NCBI RefSeq assembly: GCF_918797505.1
Contig: NC_092794.1
Location: 79,583,345-79,647,344, forward strand
Direction of reading: 5' to 3'
Length of the DNA stretch: 64,000 nt
DNA from: Bemisia tabaci
Lineage: Eukaryota > Arthropoda > Insecta > Hemiptera > Aleyrodidae
Shown here: in pieces, positions 23,722 through 35,527 of the stretch
Layout: each line of letters begins with the position of its first letter
Position numbering within the stretch: position 1 is the stretch's first letter
Notes under the pieces: model-generated
The model's input: only the letters and a program-made list of their open reading frames with translations
The model's database searches: none
Told to the model about the DNA's origin: nothing
Program-made: the position numbers and the translations under genes

Positions 23722-24389
23722 CAGACACAAGAGACCCTCCACTAGTATCTTGGCCATGGTGGAAGCTTTTACTTTCGAGACTTCAGCATTCTTCTGTTGA
23801 CTTACCTACATGGTTGATGTTCAACAACGTGTTGGCAGTTTCGTTTTGCAAACAAGCCGAAAATGGCCGACGTTTGGGAAAGTTGTTTGGCTCATGACGT
23901 CATCCGAAGCTCATCATCGACCATGTAGGTAAGTCAACAGCCGAAAATAGGGTGATGACTGTTGCTCGCTAATAGTTGTCCATAAGGAATTGTTGAAACC
24001 CCGAAAGTAAAAGCTTCCACCTGTCGCTAGGAGGCCAGTGGAGGGTCTCTCATAGAGAAAAAAAAGGAGGTGTTTGCATCTTGAGGATTTGTACCCACCT
24101 ACGTCATCAATGTAAACAAGACGCTCGTTGAGGGTTATGTTGACGCTGTGAAAACGGACCATAATGTCCGATTTTTTTACTTAAATCAACTCTTTATTTA
24201 ATTTCAAGCACTTTTTATAGAATGACTTTTTCCCTTAAATTACACCATTTCCAAGAAAATCGACAGGATAAAAACGTCGCTGTACCCAATGACGTCATCA
24301 AAGCTATAGATACTCTATGAAAAATTCCAAGATGCCCGAAATGCAAACACCTCCTTTTTTTTCTCTATGAGGGTCTCTTGTCTCTGGCA
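23722..24389. mobile_element. hAT-type MITE, copy 2, carrying a nested MITE
   Basis: Same family as 8170-8506. The TIRs are CAGACACAAGAGACCCTCC on the left and GGAGGGTCTCT...TGTCTCTG on the right, the latter split by the insert. The 8 bp target duplication GCAGTAAC lies immediately on both sides. Without the nested insert and one 9 bp copy it would be about 340 bp, like copy 1. Confidence 0.9.
24051..24369. mobile_element. CATAGAG MITE nested in the hAT MITE
   Basis: The 319 bp element has ~26 bp TIRs starting CATAGAGAAAAAAAAGG and running through AGGTGTTTGCAT, with the inverse at the right end. The 9 bp duplication AGGGTCTCT lies at 24042-24050 and 24370-24378. A 9 bp duplication would fit a Mutator-like mover; 8 bp with asymmetric ends cannot be fully excluded. 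Confidence 0.85.
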
Positions 24390-25000
24390 GTAACATTAGA
24401 ATCCATTTTATTCGCAAAACATAGTGTGGCATTCATTTTTGGGCTTTTCACAGTTTATGCGTATCTTTCCCTCCTCACGTGTTTACAATTAGAAAATTTC
24501 GTTAATTATCTACTTATTTGCGATAAATGACGATTAATTAAAATACTATCATTCACTTCATAGGCACGACTTTCATTTAGGTGTACGTACCAGAGGAGGA
24601 ATAAGTACTTTCAGTTTTAGAGTAGAACATGAGGTCTACGGGTTAAAATTGTGGACATTGACTTGAGATACAGAATTAGAAACAGACAAGTAAGTGCAAA
24701 CCAGATAATTAACGAACTTTATATATGTAAAACACGGAGGTCCTAAGCATCACTTCAAGCACGACATTAAACTGCGAAAATCACTTGGTACGCCAAAATC
24801 AAGATAACAAATGGTGGACTCTCTCGAACAGTTGCAACCTTCGCTGATCAGAATGATTCCAGAAACTTGGTTGGTGCCGACATGGGCTGCGCATGCGCTG
24901 TAGACTTTTTGAGTAATCTGCGCCACGAAATGCAGCGCCACCTAGTGGGCGCTCCTGGCCCGTGTCCTGCCTGTGCCGCCTTTTCTAGTACAACGTGTTT
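24390..25000. other. Unassigned interior of FB2
   Basis: No recognisable coding sequence or repeat family in this AT-rich stretch. Confidence 0.3.
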
Positions 25001-26017
25001 TGGACTACGTTGAATTATACGTCCCGGAAACGTAGACAGCGAAACGGCGAATGAGCGATTTTAACTTTTTAGGTTAGGTTTACAGAGCAACGTTCCTTTC
25101 CACGTTCCTGTTACGTCGCCAGTGAGACGTTTTCGGAGCACCCCTGTTCTTCCATGTTGATTACTACGTAGAAATTGTAAACGTTCCCGGAATGTTTGAA
25201 GGTCTACGTTGATTTCCACGTTGCTGAAACGTTCGATGTTATCTGGGTAGTTCCTAAATTGGTGGTGCTTCATGGTTGATAATGTCGGAATTAATTTCTC
25301 TACTTGTGACGAAGATTTTTTAAGCTGCTAAATTTTTCCTTGAAGACTGATGACATACGTCTTTGAAAGTCTCATTTTTTGGCACCAAAGAGAGGTATTG
25401 TTACATTTTTTTCAGCTTTCCAGTTGATTTTCTGATTCCACGCATGTGAGAGGTCAAGTTGCAACCAGTAAATTCATTTAAGAATAGGAGTTGCTTACAT
25501 AAAAGTTGACAAAATCTGCGACGGATAAAAGAGATGTTAGCGATAGTTTTGGATTTAGCGTTCAATATCAATTCTAAATAGCAAAGAAAAATTGACGCCT
25601 TTCTGATCGATTCAACAAAAAAACAAATAGGTTCGGATCCTCTCCTGTCACAATTATGTTGGTGCTCTAGAAAGCTGCAACACCCTATTCAACGATATCA
25701 AGATCTGCATTCTTTCGCATGTACCACCTTACTCCATAGATTAGAAGAGTGTGCCGAATAAGGATAAGTCGCTTTTGATTAAGTCCATGCTATATCCAGT
25801 ACCTAATAGGAAATTGGCAAAAAACCGTACAAATCCTCTTGCAGAGATTTTCAAGGAATGCAGAAGACGTGATATAATTGGAATCGAGTATGTTTTGTCT
25901 TTTGTTACTTTTATAGAGCGAACGCGCGTTTTTGAGCTAACATTTCTTTCGGAAGTACTATTTTTCTCTTTGTTTTATTAAATAAAATTTAAACACCTAA
26001 TTTAGGTTCATCGACCA

Positions 26018-26058
26018 AAATGCACGGAATAGTCACCTTCCTTGCCTTGTTCGGTGAA
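26018..26058. repeat. Partial duplicate of the FB2 right-arm inner edge
   Basis: CACGGAATAGTCACCTTCCT followed by TGCCTTGTTCGGTGAAT occurs here and again in the arm proper near 26230. It suggests a local duplication or an older arm fragment. Confidence 0.7.
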
Positions 26059-26960
26059 TCCGTCACGTTCGATGTCCTCATCTTGATTGAGAATTGATGC
26101 CTTTAAAAATGAGCAAAAATAACTCGCTGGGTGCTCCTATTAAATTATTTTCAAACCGTTTACTGACACGTCTCACTCATGAGTAAAATTCATCTTTTAC
26201 GTTTAATTTAGACTTGTCGACTAGAAATACACGGAATAGTCACCTTCCTTGCCTTGTTCGGTGAATTTTTTTTCAAAAATGCACCCTTCCGCCTTTCGAA
26301 TTTAGCCACCATCTTGAATTTCGGGCACTCCCTATAAGCAGGGGGACTGTTTTGACTTGAGACATGAAATTTACAACCAAAATTTCATAAGAATTGATAC
26401 ACCTCAATCTCATTTTTTACGTAAAAATCGAAAAAATTCACCCTCCTGTCTTTCAAATTTAGCCGCCATCTTGGATTTAGAGCACCCCCTTTGACCGGGG
26501 AGCTGTCTTGACATCATTAATGAAATGCACGACCAAAATTACATTGGAAACGACACCTCACTTGCCCAATCACGTAAAAATTGAAAAATGACCCTCTTGC
26601 ATTTCAAATTTGGCCGCCATCTTGGATTTGGGTCACCCCCTTTGACCTAGGGGCTTTTTGGACTGCAGAAATGAAATCTGCGACCAAAATTACATTGGAA
26701 ATGATACCTCACATGACACTATAGGAACATTTTAAAATACCGAAATCCCATAGGCCCTTATTATAGCCGCCATTTTGAATTTTCGTCATTTTGGGGGGTG
26801 TTCCGGAGTCGGACCGTGGTAAACTTTGTTCAGGAGGACCTACTGATGACGTCTACACAGGAATAAATTGTTATGCAATTTGTTCCGGGTTAAGCCCTTT
26901 TTTTCCGTATTTCTCCCTGACTATACTGACTTAAAAAGGTTTTACATGACTCATTGTTGT

Positions 26961-29204
26961 TCACAAGTTTTTAGGATTCTCAGCTAGACATTTGAAGCGC
27001 TCCCAGCCAACTTTATCTGACAAGTTCTCAGGATGATTGTCGGCGTAAACAGTGAACTAAAGTCGCTCCAATGATTCCATCATCGTTTTATGAATTGAAA
27101 TTGCTCTGTTATAGTGTTTCCCTGACATGACTTTATTGATGGAGCCACTAGCACTTTCTGATGCAACTAAAATATCTTCAAATCCTGAACCAGCCATTAT
27201 TTTGCCCAGGCATCCGAGGTACGAACAAATAGTGTGAAAAGCGCCGATATTAACTACTACATTTTGGAAGTTATTATTCTGCCAAATAACATTGTATGCT
27301 TTGATTGCGGCAGCCATGTCAAAAGTAACCAGGGTAAATTTTTGGGTTAATTTTTCAGTCGCTTGCTGCTGTGAAAAAGTTAGGACCTCTCGAAGCGTAG
27401 AATACTCGGAGATTGATTCAGAGAGAGGAGTCATGTAGCCAATAACAGACTGACGCTGTTGAGATTTTTGTTCTGAGAGTACAGAAACCCACCCGGCCCA
27501 TCCAGGAACTGAATACGCATCATTAAATTTAAATATACACAGCATCCAAAGGATATCAGAATTGATAGCAGAAGACAACGCAGCGTTGTTTGAAACGGCA
27601 GTTACGGTTGAATTAATTTTGGGTTCAGCGTGCTTCTGCACTATGCAAGGCTCGAGCGTCTTAGGTAAAAATTTCATGGAACGCTTTTTGCCACGCGCAG
27701 TGTTTACTAATATATCACCTGAATCATCGATAGAGATGTCATCTTTGCTCTCTTGAATGAGGATACCATGAGTCGAGTGTGTAGTACCCGCACCAGAAGG
27801 GGTCTCTTCATTTAGATCAAAATTATCCCAACATAAATGAGCTGCTGCATTATTAGCGGGGGAGATATTAGGGGGCAATATTTTATCGTTAATCTGAATA
27901 GCAGAGCAAAGAGCAGTCTCAAGTTCCAACATAAATGAATAAGAAGCACAATGACCTAAACGATTGAGAATACAAATTATTTCCGAGCTTCCGGTTAAAT
28001 GCCGGATTGTTAATCCAAAACTTAAATGTTTGGGCATTTTCCAGGATCCATTTGTAGCTGCATAACAAAGGTCCTCGGAAAAAGATTGAGCTTTTCGCTT
28101 TACTTTGGTACTTGCCATCGTTAGGGTATTTCCACTGATTAGAGGGGAGATAAATGTTTTTAAAATTTCTGGAGAGGCACAATTATTTGACTGTAAATAC
28201 TCTGCAGAGGGCGGCCACGGAATTTGAGGAGAAATTTCGTATGAGTGCATGATGTTGCGCCGCAGAATTGACGCAGCCTCCTCAAGTTTCCGCTTTTCCG
28301 ACGCAGCAGACTCAAAGGGAACAGCTGCACCACTCTGAATGTCTGTGGAGTATACTAATGCACTTCGGTAGTTAGGCTGCCAAAACGATAGTGTGCCTTT
28401 TAATTTCTCTGTCTTATAATCTACGTTATAGAATGACGGATATTTTTCTAGCATATATGAGAGGTATTTCTCGCGAAGCATCGACATGCGCTCGACATTA
28501 CCGTTGTTAATTATGCTCTCATTAATATGCTCGGAAACACACAGCGTGAGCTTTAAGCCGTTGGACTGACTCTTCCGATGGATCCGCAGAATGCCGCCGA
28601 TCGGGATTTTTCGTGTATTCTTTTCTGCATTCATTATGATAGTGAACCTCTTGGGCTATGAAATCAACCCCAAGAATCTGTCGAAGTAGTTTCTCGTCTT
28701 TTTTATTTTCGGCAGCGGTCAAGATTGATTTGGCTGCGGTTTCTGTGACGCACTATGTCGGATATTCTCGCTCACCCCTATATGGAACCCATTTCCGTTC
28801 TTTATTACAAAATACAAAAGAATTTTTATGAAACAATATACTACCAGCACCTTTGCGAGGCGAATGCTTCGATGTTGATGCAGTAGTTGCATCGACATAT
28901 TCAACTCTTTGCAAGTTGGTACATTTTTGATAGCACCAACGGTGATAATAGTGTATTGCACTGTCAAGCTCATCGGGAATTCCATTGCAGACATCATCGA
29001 ATCGATGAACCGGGTTGGTCGCAGCCAATCGAATTTTGCGACAACTCAAAACTCTATTAAAAGAGTGATCGGTAATACTAAGTAAATTCAGATCTTTCGA
29101 ATTACGCCCGAAATGTATTATACAATGCTTCTTGCTTACTTCCTGTGAATCGGCATGTTTGCGTTTTCTAACATTTATATTATTACTGGCTTTTCGTCAG
29201 CCAT
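26961..29204 (-). pseudogene. Broken gene of an uncharacterised invertebrate multicopy family
   Basis: Homology runs from a MADEKP start near 29204 through three frames to about 26961. The N-terminal part carries KRKHADSQ, KKHCIIHFGR, a CRKIRLAATNP segment and FCNKER. The next frame has TAAENKKDEKLLRQILGVDF and YHNECRKEYTKNP. The long C-terminal frame (28600-27057, ~515 codons) holds SEDLCYAATNGSWKMPKH, LPPNIS, CWDNFDLNEETPSGAGTTHS, VTFDMAAAIKAYNVIW, GAFHTICSYLGCLGK and MAGSGFEDIL. At least three frame breaks occur: near 29175, near 28740 and near 28570. A TAG at 27057 is followed by in-frame homologous-looking sequence to 26961. I recall similar proteins with an FHTxxSxLGxxG and GSGxE signature in many invertebrates, function unknown. 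No intron is evident, so it may be part of a mobile element. Confidence 0.7.
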
Positions 29205-29960
29205 TTTTCATAACCTGAGTTCTTTCACCGATAATTTCTCGGATTCTTAACGACCTGGCTATTGCTCACAGCCTGAACCAAAATGCCGAAGACTACACAA
29301 TTTGACGTTCTGAACAACCGAAAAACCTTGCAACAGTTGAACAATTCACGGAGACTATACTCAACGTGAAGCCAGTGTTCACTGTGTACTGTGTGTCACT
29401 TCGTTGTTTAGAAACCACGGTGAGTAGATTCCCGACCCGGGTACCGTAAAATTCTTCTCGGAGACGGCTCTCGGCGAGAAATTCCCGATTGCACGAGTTC
29501 CGTGCAAATTTCTCCTCGGAGACGGCTCTCAACGAGCAACTTCGATACCCGAGCGAACAACGAAAACGACCTAATACTAAACAACAAACAAAATTACAAA
29601 CACATAGCTAACTACTGAACTTGTAAGTTTAGTCGAACTCGTGCTGCCCATGCAATCAAATCACAGACCGTCCGAGTAAGCCTTATCAAGCTCTGGGATA
29701 CGCAACCATCATGCTAACCATAATATGAAATGACAGTTCGGCTTTGTAGTCCTCTGAATTAAGGGTCGCGGGGACCGTGGACCCCATCTAAATCAAATCA
29801 AGGAATTTAGAGGGGTAAAGCATTTCATGAGATGCGAGCGCAACCTAGCGGAGAAAAAAGTAAACAGTAGCATACTTTCCCGGACGTCGGCGTGATTGCG
29901 TATGCTTTCACTTCTTAAAATTCACCAATTGCAGCTAGGTTTCCGCGTTCATCGCACTAT
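29205..29960. other. Spacer with a short direct repeat
   Basis: CTCGGAGACGGCTCTC occurs at 29457 and 29515 (58 bp apart) in a moderately GC-rich patch. Nothing else is recognised. Confidence 0.4.
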
Positions 29961-30711
29961 ATTTGTATTGCTTTACACAACCTTTTTTTAAGGTGGGGGG
30001 GGGGGCTGTGAAGGCTACCCCCTCCCCCCCCCCCTTAAAATTATATCAATATGACCGTGTCGATGACAAGCCTCAAGCCTTAGAAGTCGTCTTACAAAGT
30101 GAATTTTTCGCGTTTATTTCATTTTTTTTCGGTGATTGATTTTTTTTCTGGGGGGTCGTGAACCCCCCCTCCCCCCACGAGGGGTTGGGCCGCACCTCGA
30201 ATGAAAAATTTATGCTCCATCATTATAGGGATAAAAAATTTTACGATATTACCAACCTTTTCCGCGTTATTGACGAGAAATCGCGGCGAAACGGTCATTT
30301 TCGCGAGAATTTGAGATATTTTAACATTTTAAGCCCCCCCATTTTGGGATTCCCGCAGGTCATGGCCAAGTCAAACACAACTTCTCTAGACCGAAATTTT
30401 ACGAGCTTTCAGAATGGTTGTAAGAAGTTTTGCCATAAAATCAAGCCTTTTCGAGAAAAATGGGAAAATTCGCGGGAAAAGTCGGAATTCTGAGCAATTT
30501 TTGGGGGTTTAGGGGGGGCTTACTCCCCCCCCCCCCACCACGATAGAATTAGCGTAAACAAGAAAAATCTTATTTTACTAGTTAACAGCTTCAAGAAAAT
30601 CACCATCTTCAAAATTCCCACGGGGAGGGGGGGAGGGTTACCCCTTGCTGGCCCACGGTCTTAGACATCTTCAATATGTTTTCAAATTCCCTCACACTTA
30701 TTGACATATCT
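29961..30711. repeat. G/C-run-rich repeat
   Basis: A G-run and C-run hairpin at about 29994-30034 is followed by further G- and C-runs near 30150-30185, 30510-30540 and 30620-30645. The ORF at 30158-30493 is not recognisable. It is similar in style to the R3k repeat and the CAGGGTG foldbacks, but no matching ends were found. Confidence 0.45.
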
Positions 30712-32729
30712 AAAGGAGGAGTATCGTTTTGGGCCTTTTCCGGCCCCGCCTGGATTTTGCTAAATGTTTCATATTTTCAAAGTACTAGTCTTAGGTAGAC
30801 TCTGTGTCAAATATTAGACCGAACGGAGCCCATGCAAGGGCGCAGCAGCGCCTCAAACCCAAAATCCTGGAATTGAAAAATAATTATTTTCGTCAACTTT
30901 CTCGACTGTTATCACTCTTCCAGCAGATGATTCCTATGTATTTTTTGCGTACTTTCCGTTCCTAGCCTTTTTAAATGCCTCCGATAAATTTTAAGGGACC
31001 TTTTGGCCCATTGTTGCCATTTTTGGCCCATTTTTAGGGTTTTTTTCCATTTAACACATTCGAAACTTAATTTAATCCAAAAACTGTGTACACTTTTGAA
31101 AAGTACGTAAAAAAATGAATAAAAAATGTTCAGTAAAATTTTTTCCTACGTTGCCAAATTTCCAAGAAAATTGGTCCCAAAGTGTCAAAAACGTCAAACA
31201 ATCGATGAATCGCCGCGCCTAAGGTTCAAGAAAGGGTAGTACAACTTTCATATTGTACCAGGTAACAGCTCTTATCCATCCATACAACATATTAAAATAT
31301 CATAGTTGTACCTGGATTCCCACGATGTGAAAATTGACCGAGATGTCGATTTTAGCGGCCTTTTTATACTTGAAGGCAGCTCTTTTGAATGTTTTTCGAC
31401 CTTAGTCACCCTCTATGGCTGTGTACTATATGTATTTTTCTACGTACTTTTCATATCTGGCCATAATAATGGCTTCCTGTGAATTTTAAAAGGCCTAACG
31501 GTCCATTGTTGCCAATTTTCACCAATTTTTAGGGGTTTTTTCAAGTTTACGTGTGTGAAACTTAATTTAATCTAGAAACCGTGTACAATTTCGGAAAGAA
31601 CGTAAAAAAATACATAAAAATGTGATTTGTACCTTTTCCCTACGTTGCCAAATTTTCGAGAAAAATCGTCCTGAAGCGCCAAAAATGCCAAAAATTGGAT
31701 TAATCATCACGTCGGAGGTTCCAGGAAGTGAATTATGACATTCATGTGGATCGTGGGACACTTTCTCCACACATTTTCTGTTGTTCGGTATATTTGGCCT
31801 GTGGCAAGCATCTTGAGAACCGAGGATTATCTCGAAGGTACAGGAATAAAGAGGTGAACTGGAGTGAAGGATAAAGTAAAAGCACCTTGAGGGCCCGTTT
31901 TGTCACGTTCATCTGCGCCATTACATGTTCCTTGAGAAGCATTGCAATTTTCCATTTTCGATACGTTATTTGTAGTGGAAGAAAACTTGAAATTCACTTC
32001 CTGGAACCTTCGACGTGATGATTAATCCAATTTTTGGCATTTTTGGCGACATTCAAAAGAGCTGCCTTCAAGTATAAAAAGGCCGCTAAAATCGACATCT
32101 CGGTCAATTTTCACATCGTGGGAATCCAGGTACAACTATGATATTTTAATATGTTGTATGGATGGATAAGAGCTGTTACCTGGTACAATATGAAAGTTGT
32201 ACTACCCTTTCTTGAACCTTAGGCGCGGCGATTCATCGATTGTTTGACGTTTTTGACACTTTGGGACCAATTTTCTTGGAAATTTGGCAACGTAGGAAAA
32301 AATTTTACTGAACATTTTTTATTCATTTTTTTACGTACTTTTCAAAAGTGTACACAGTTTTTGGATTAAATTAAGTTTCGAATGTGTTAAATGGAAAAAA
32401 ACCCTAAAAATGGGCCAAAAATGGCAACAATGGGCCAAAAGGTCCCTTAAAATTTATCGGAGGCATTTAAAAAGGCTAGAAACGGAAAGTACGCAAAAAA
32501 TACAAAAGAATCATCTGCTGGAAGAGTGATAACAGTCGAGAAAGTTGACGAAAATAATTATTTTTCGATTCCAGGATTTTGTGTTTGAGGCGCTGCTGCG
32601 CCCTTGCATGGGCTCCGTTCGGTCTAATATTTGACACAGAGTCTACCTAAGACTAGTACTTTGAAAATATGAAACCTTTAGCAAAATCCAGGTGGGGCCG
32701 GAAAAGGCCCAAAACGATACTCCTCCTTT
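30712..32729. mobile_element. Foldback element with AAAGGAGGAGTATCG ends
   Basis: Outer ends AAAGGAGGAGTATCGTTTTG and its reverse complement. The right arm (about 31990-32729) pairs with 30712-31393 and with 31661-31737. The left arm has an extra ~265 bp (31394-31660) that is a diverged duplicate of 30900-31180, and the right arm lacks it. The spacer 31740-31985 is unique. The arms contain CTTGCATGGGCTCCGTTCGG and its inverse. No coding capacity is seen. Confidence 0.8.
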
Positions 32730-32767
32730 GTATTGATGAGGGGGGGGGGGGAACACCACCTTGTTAA

Positions 32768-32825
32768 ATCTGTACAGTGTATCAACCCCGATGATGATGT
32801 AACTTACTTTCCTGTTTGTGAATGA
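32768..32825 (+). repeat. Intact copy of a sequence split at 33411-34045
   Basis: TACAGTGTATC-type sequence followed by GATGATGTAACTTACTTTCC and GTTTGTGAAT. The same two halves recur at 33411-33430 and 34010-34043, separated by the MULE-like fragment. Confidence 0.6.
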
Positions 32826-33108
32826 GTTGGGCTTATTCAAGAAAAAGACCAGGTTTGTCAAAAGCCTTTGCAGAGGTATTTTGTTTGATTCAATAATTAT
32901 ACATTTTACATATAAAAACCTTTATACGACATAGCTATCTGCGATCATGAATGTGCTAATACTTGTTGCTAACAAGAGATGGAACCGATGAGATTCGGAA
33001 CCCTGACTGCTCAAAGAAACGGAGAAAAATCTAAGTTACTAAATTATTATACGAGACAGACACTTAAAAAAATAATTTACACTAACTTTTATCATAATCA
33101 ATTTAATG

Positions 33109-33140
33109 TACATAGTTCCGTTTGGCAGAAATACGTCCAT
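33109..33140. repeat. Short repeat shared with 42960-42990
   Basis: GTACATAGTTCC followed by AAATACG-type sequence matches one arm of the hairpin at 42920-42989. Probably a remnant of the same small foldback. Confidence 0.4.
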
Positions 33141-33519
33141 ATTATGATTGTGTAAACCTAGGGCCAGGGAAGGTAGTATAGATAAGTAGTATATAATCAG
33201 TGTAAATTCAAGCTTGTGTACATAAAATATTTTTGTGATATGATGATTCGATTTTTCAGCCCCTTATAAATCAGGAAGGAATGTTGACCTATCGAAATCT
33301 CAAAATTTTCGACTCTATTGACATTTTTAAACTTTCTGGCTTTGTTTTCCCTGCGAAATGGTCCTAATGGTCGAAATGGACCTAACTCCATTTTACCACC
33401 TTATCTAAATCCATACAGTGTATCGACACTAATGGTTCCCGGATTTTTCGGCACGGGTGGTTTTCATCGTATCTGGCAAGTTTAATAATTACCTCTCTCT
33501 TGCCTCTCCCTCTTTGATG

Positions 33520-34004
33520 ACAAACAAAAGAGGAGACACAAAATTATTTAGGGCCACAGCCCAGTCACTTCCAGGAATGTCTCCAGCAGTCCCAATCCTG
33601 ATTGATTTCGAAAAAGCAGTGAGAAATTCCATTAAAACTGTATTTCCAGAGTGTTTAGTCAGAGGGTGCTTCTTTCATTTTAGTCGAGCTAATTGGCGGC
33701 AAATTCAAAGTTTGGGTCTACAGCATTGGTATGCACAGGACCTAGAGTTTGCCCTTGAAATTCGTCAACTTACAGTTATAGCATTTGTGCCTGTGGTAGC
33801 GGCCCAGGCAACGTATGATATGTTAATAAACAGTAGACTTTTTGGGAAAATGCCTCTGAGTTGTAACCCCTTCTTGACCACTTTGAAGACACTTGGCTAA
33901 GTCGAGTTGGCAGGCGAGAAAAGCGGCCCAATCCTCTGTTTCCAGCGACCATGTGGAATTGGCCGAGCTGGTGAAGGCCCGGGCGGGAAAATCCGAGCTC
34001 CGAC
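33520..34004 (+). pseudogene. MULE-like transposase fragment, frameshifted
   Basis: Translation gives the MULE transposase core: ILIDFEKAVRNSIKTVFPEC with the DFE aspartate, then GCFFHFSRANWRQIQSLGL with the conserved C...H, and YAQDLEFALEIRQL then IAFVPV. Near 33880 the frame shifts. The +1 frame continues EDTWLSRVGRREKRPNPLFP and ATMWNWPSW, then a stop at about 34004. Upstream catalytic residues are missing. This is a fragment, not an autonomous element. Confidence 0.75.
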
Positions 34005-34045
34005 CCTCAAGATGATGTAACTTCCTTTCCCGTTTGTGAATCTTT

Positions 34046-35164
34046 AATATCGTACCATCAGTTGTTTTGACAGGCGCCCGAGCAATCTATCTTTGATTGT
34101 AATTTTTCCGCTTCCTCAATTCAGCAACATGATTCTTGAGCTCCTTGATTTGCTGCTTTCTTCTAATACTAATCTGAAACAAAAAGAAAAAGTAAGTATC
34201 GTAAGAATTATTTTCGCCAATTTTTTTGGTGCGTCATTTGAAATTATATGGTGAGCAAAGCTATTCCATGTGATAAATGCAGCCCAGAAAAAAATTAATT
34301 GCTACAATTAAAGAATTTTTCCACAGCATGGGATGAATTCAGCGATTGAGATACTGGCATGTCGAGTTATGATCCAAATCGACCCGAAGTGGATAGAGAA
34401 AAGGTACGGGACTTAGTGGCTGCGCTTTAAACAGTAACTCTGATCCTGAGATATGGGCATTCGAGCTCAACTTGTTCGTGGCAGGGGCATGGCGTGCTTT
34501 GCAATACATCGATTGGTCTGCCATTTAAACTGAGACTAGAGAAAATGATCGATGAACAGGGTATTCGCAAGGAACACCTTCATAATCGATTCTTTATTGC
34601 TGCCTCAAATGAGGAATTATCGGTAATCAATCATTCACCCTTCACCACTGGTTCATGGATTTTCCCACTGCAGCAATTGATGAGATTTTTATATCAAGAT
34701 GTTCCCTGAACGCATCTTCAAGACTTGATAGTTGTTTATCAGCTGTTCATTCAAGCTCCCTTCTTCTCTAACTGATTGTATATTATTTATACCTGTTCAC
34801 ATGTTAACGAGATAAAATGGTAGGATTCAGAACATTTATAATACTAATTTAGTAATACGAGTTCCAGTTTAATTGTTGCAAGTATGCAGTATTATTGAGT
34901 AATTTTACGACACATATTACTATGTTACTGTGGTAATCGTGTGTAGTTCACTGTACAATCAAGGTACGGAGCAACGGAATTTCGACAACCTAAGCAATGG
35001 CATGGGGTTGGTCAAAAGAGACTTCGGCAATTTTAGGTCTCATTTTTTCGGCTCACTTCAAAATTCTTGATCGAAAATTTTTTGGTATAAGGGTGCATAA
35101 CCACGTATTACCTTCTTCTTCTCCTCCTCCTTTTTTGGTACATTATCTTAACATTAACATTATC
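34046..35164. other. No recognised gene
   Basis: Low-complexity AT-rich sequence with short ORFs around 34339-34709 in both strands, none recognisable. Confidence 0.3.
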
Positions 35165-35527
35165 TTAGTAAGTTGAAAATTAGTTCAACATTGCGTTTTC
35201 AAGTCCCCAAATTTCGAGCATAGTTCCAAAAATGAAATTTAAGGTGATTCAATTCAACCATTTAATCATTTTTTTTTTTAAACTTTGTTCGAAATTTGGG
35301 GACTTGAAAACGCAATGTTGAACTAATTTTCAACTTACTAAGATAATGGTGAGGAAAAGTAAGGGGAAATGGGCTCATCTCGCGAGAATATCGTATGACC
35401 TTTAAAATGACGTATTTGGGGGTCCGAAACCCCCCTTAAAATTAGTTTGAAGTAATTTCTGTGATTTTTACTTGAAGGTGCTTACAATTTGGTAAATGTT
35501 CCCGTTTTATTTTTTTCTTTACGATAA
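35165..35527. repeat. Inverted pair and IR6-like flank
   Basis: Arms 35165-35230 and 35280-35346 form a hairpin around AAGTCCCCAAATTTCG and its inverse. Sequence from 35347 to 35527 resembles the right half of the CAGGGTG foldback at 37035-38237. It then joins the R3k repeat. Confidence 0.7.

Larger units (their letters stand above)
19814..25251. mobile_element. CCCAGATAACA TIR element nested in FB2
   Basis: The inverted ends are CCCAGATAACA (19815) and TGTTATCTGGG (about 25240-25250). Both subterminal regions (20440-20560 and 25000-25240) are rich in CAACGT and ACGTAGA-type motifs. The left end is interrupted by the foldback at 19824-20440. No clear target duplication was found, so the boundaries are less certain. 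Confidence 0.5.
18989..26922. mobile_element. Giant foldback element FB2 (7.9 kb)
   Basis: Inverted arms of about 740 bp (18989-19725 and ~26190-26922) end in AGTCAGGGAGAAATACGG and its reverse complement. A 5 bp duplication ATACT lies at 18984-18988 and 26923-26927. The arms carry several AAGATGGCGGCY-type motifs. The interior is a stack of nested repeats: a CCCAGATAACA element, a 243 bp foldback pair, a satellite-like inverted array and a hAT MITE with its own insert. FB2 starts only 25 bp after FB1 ends. No transposase was recognised. Confidence 0.8.
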
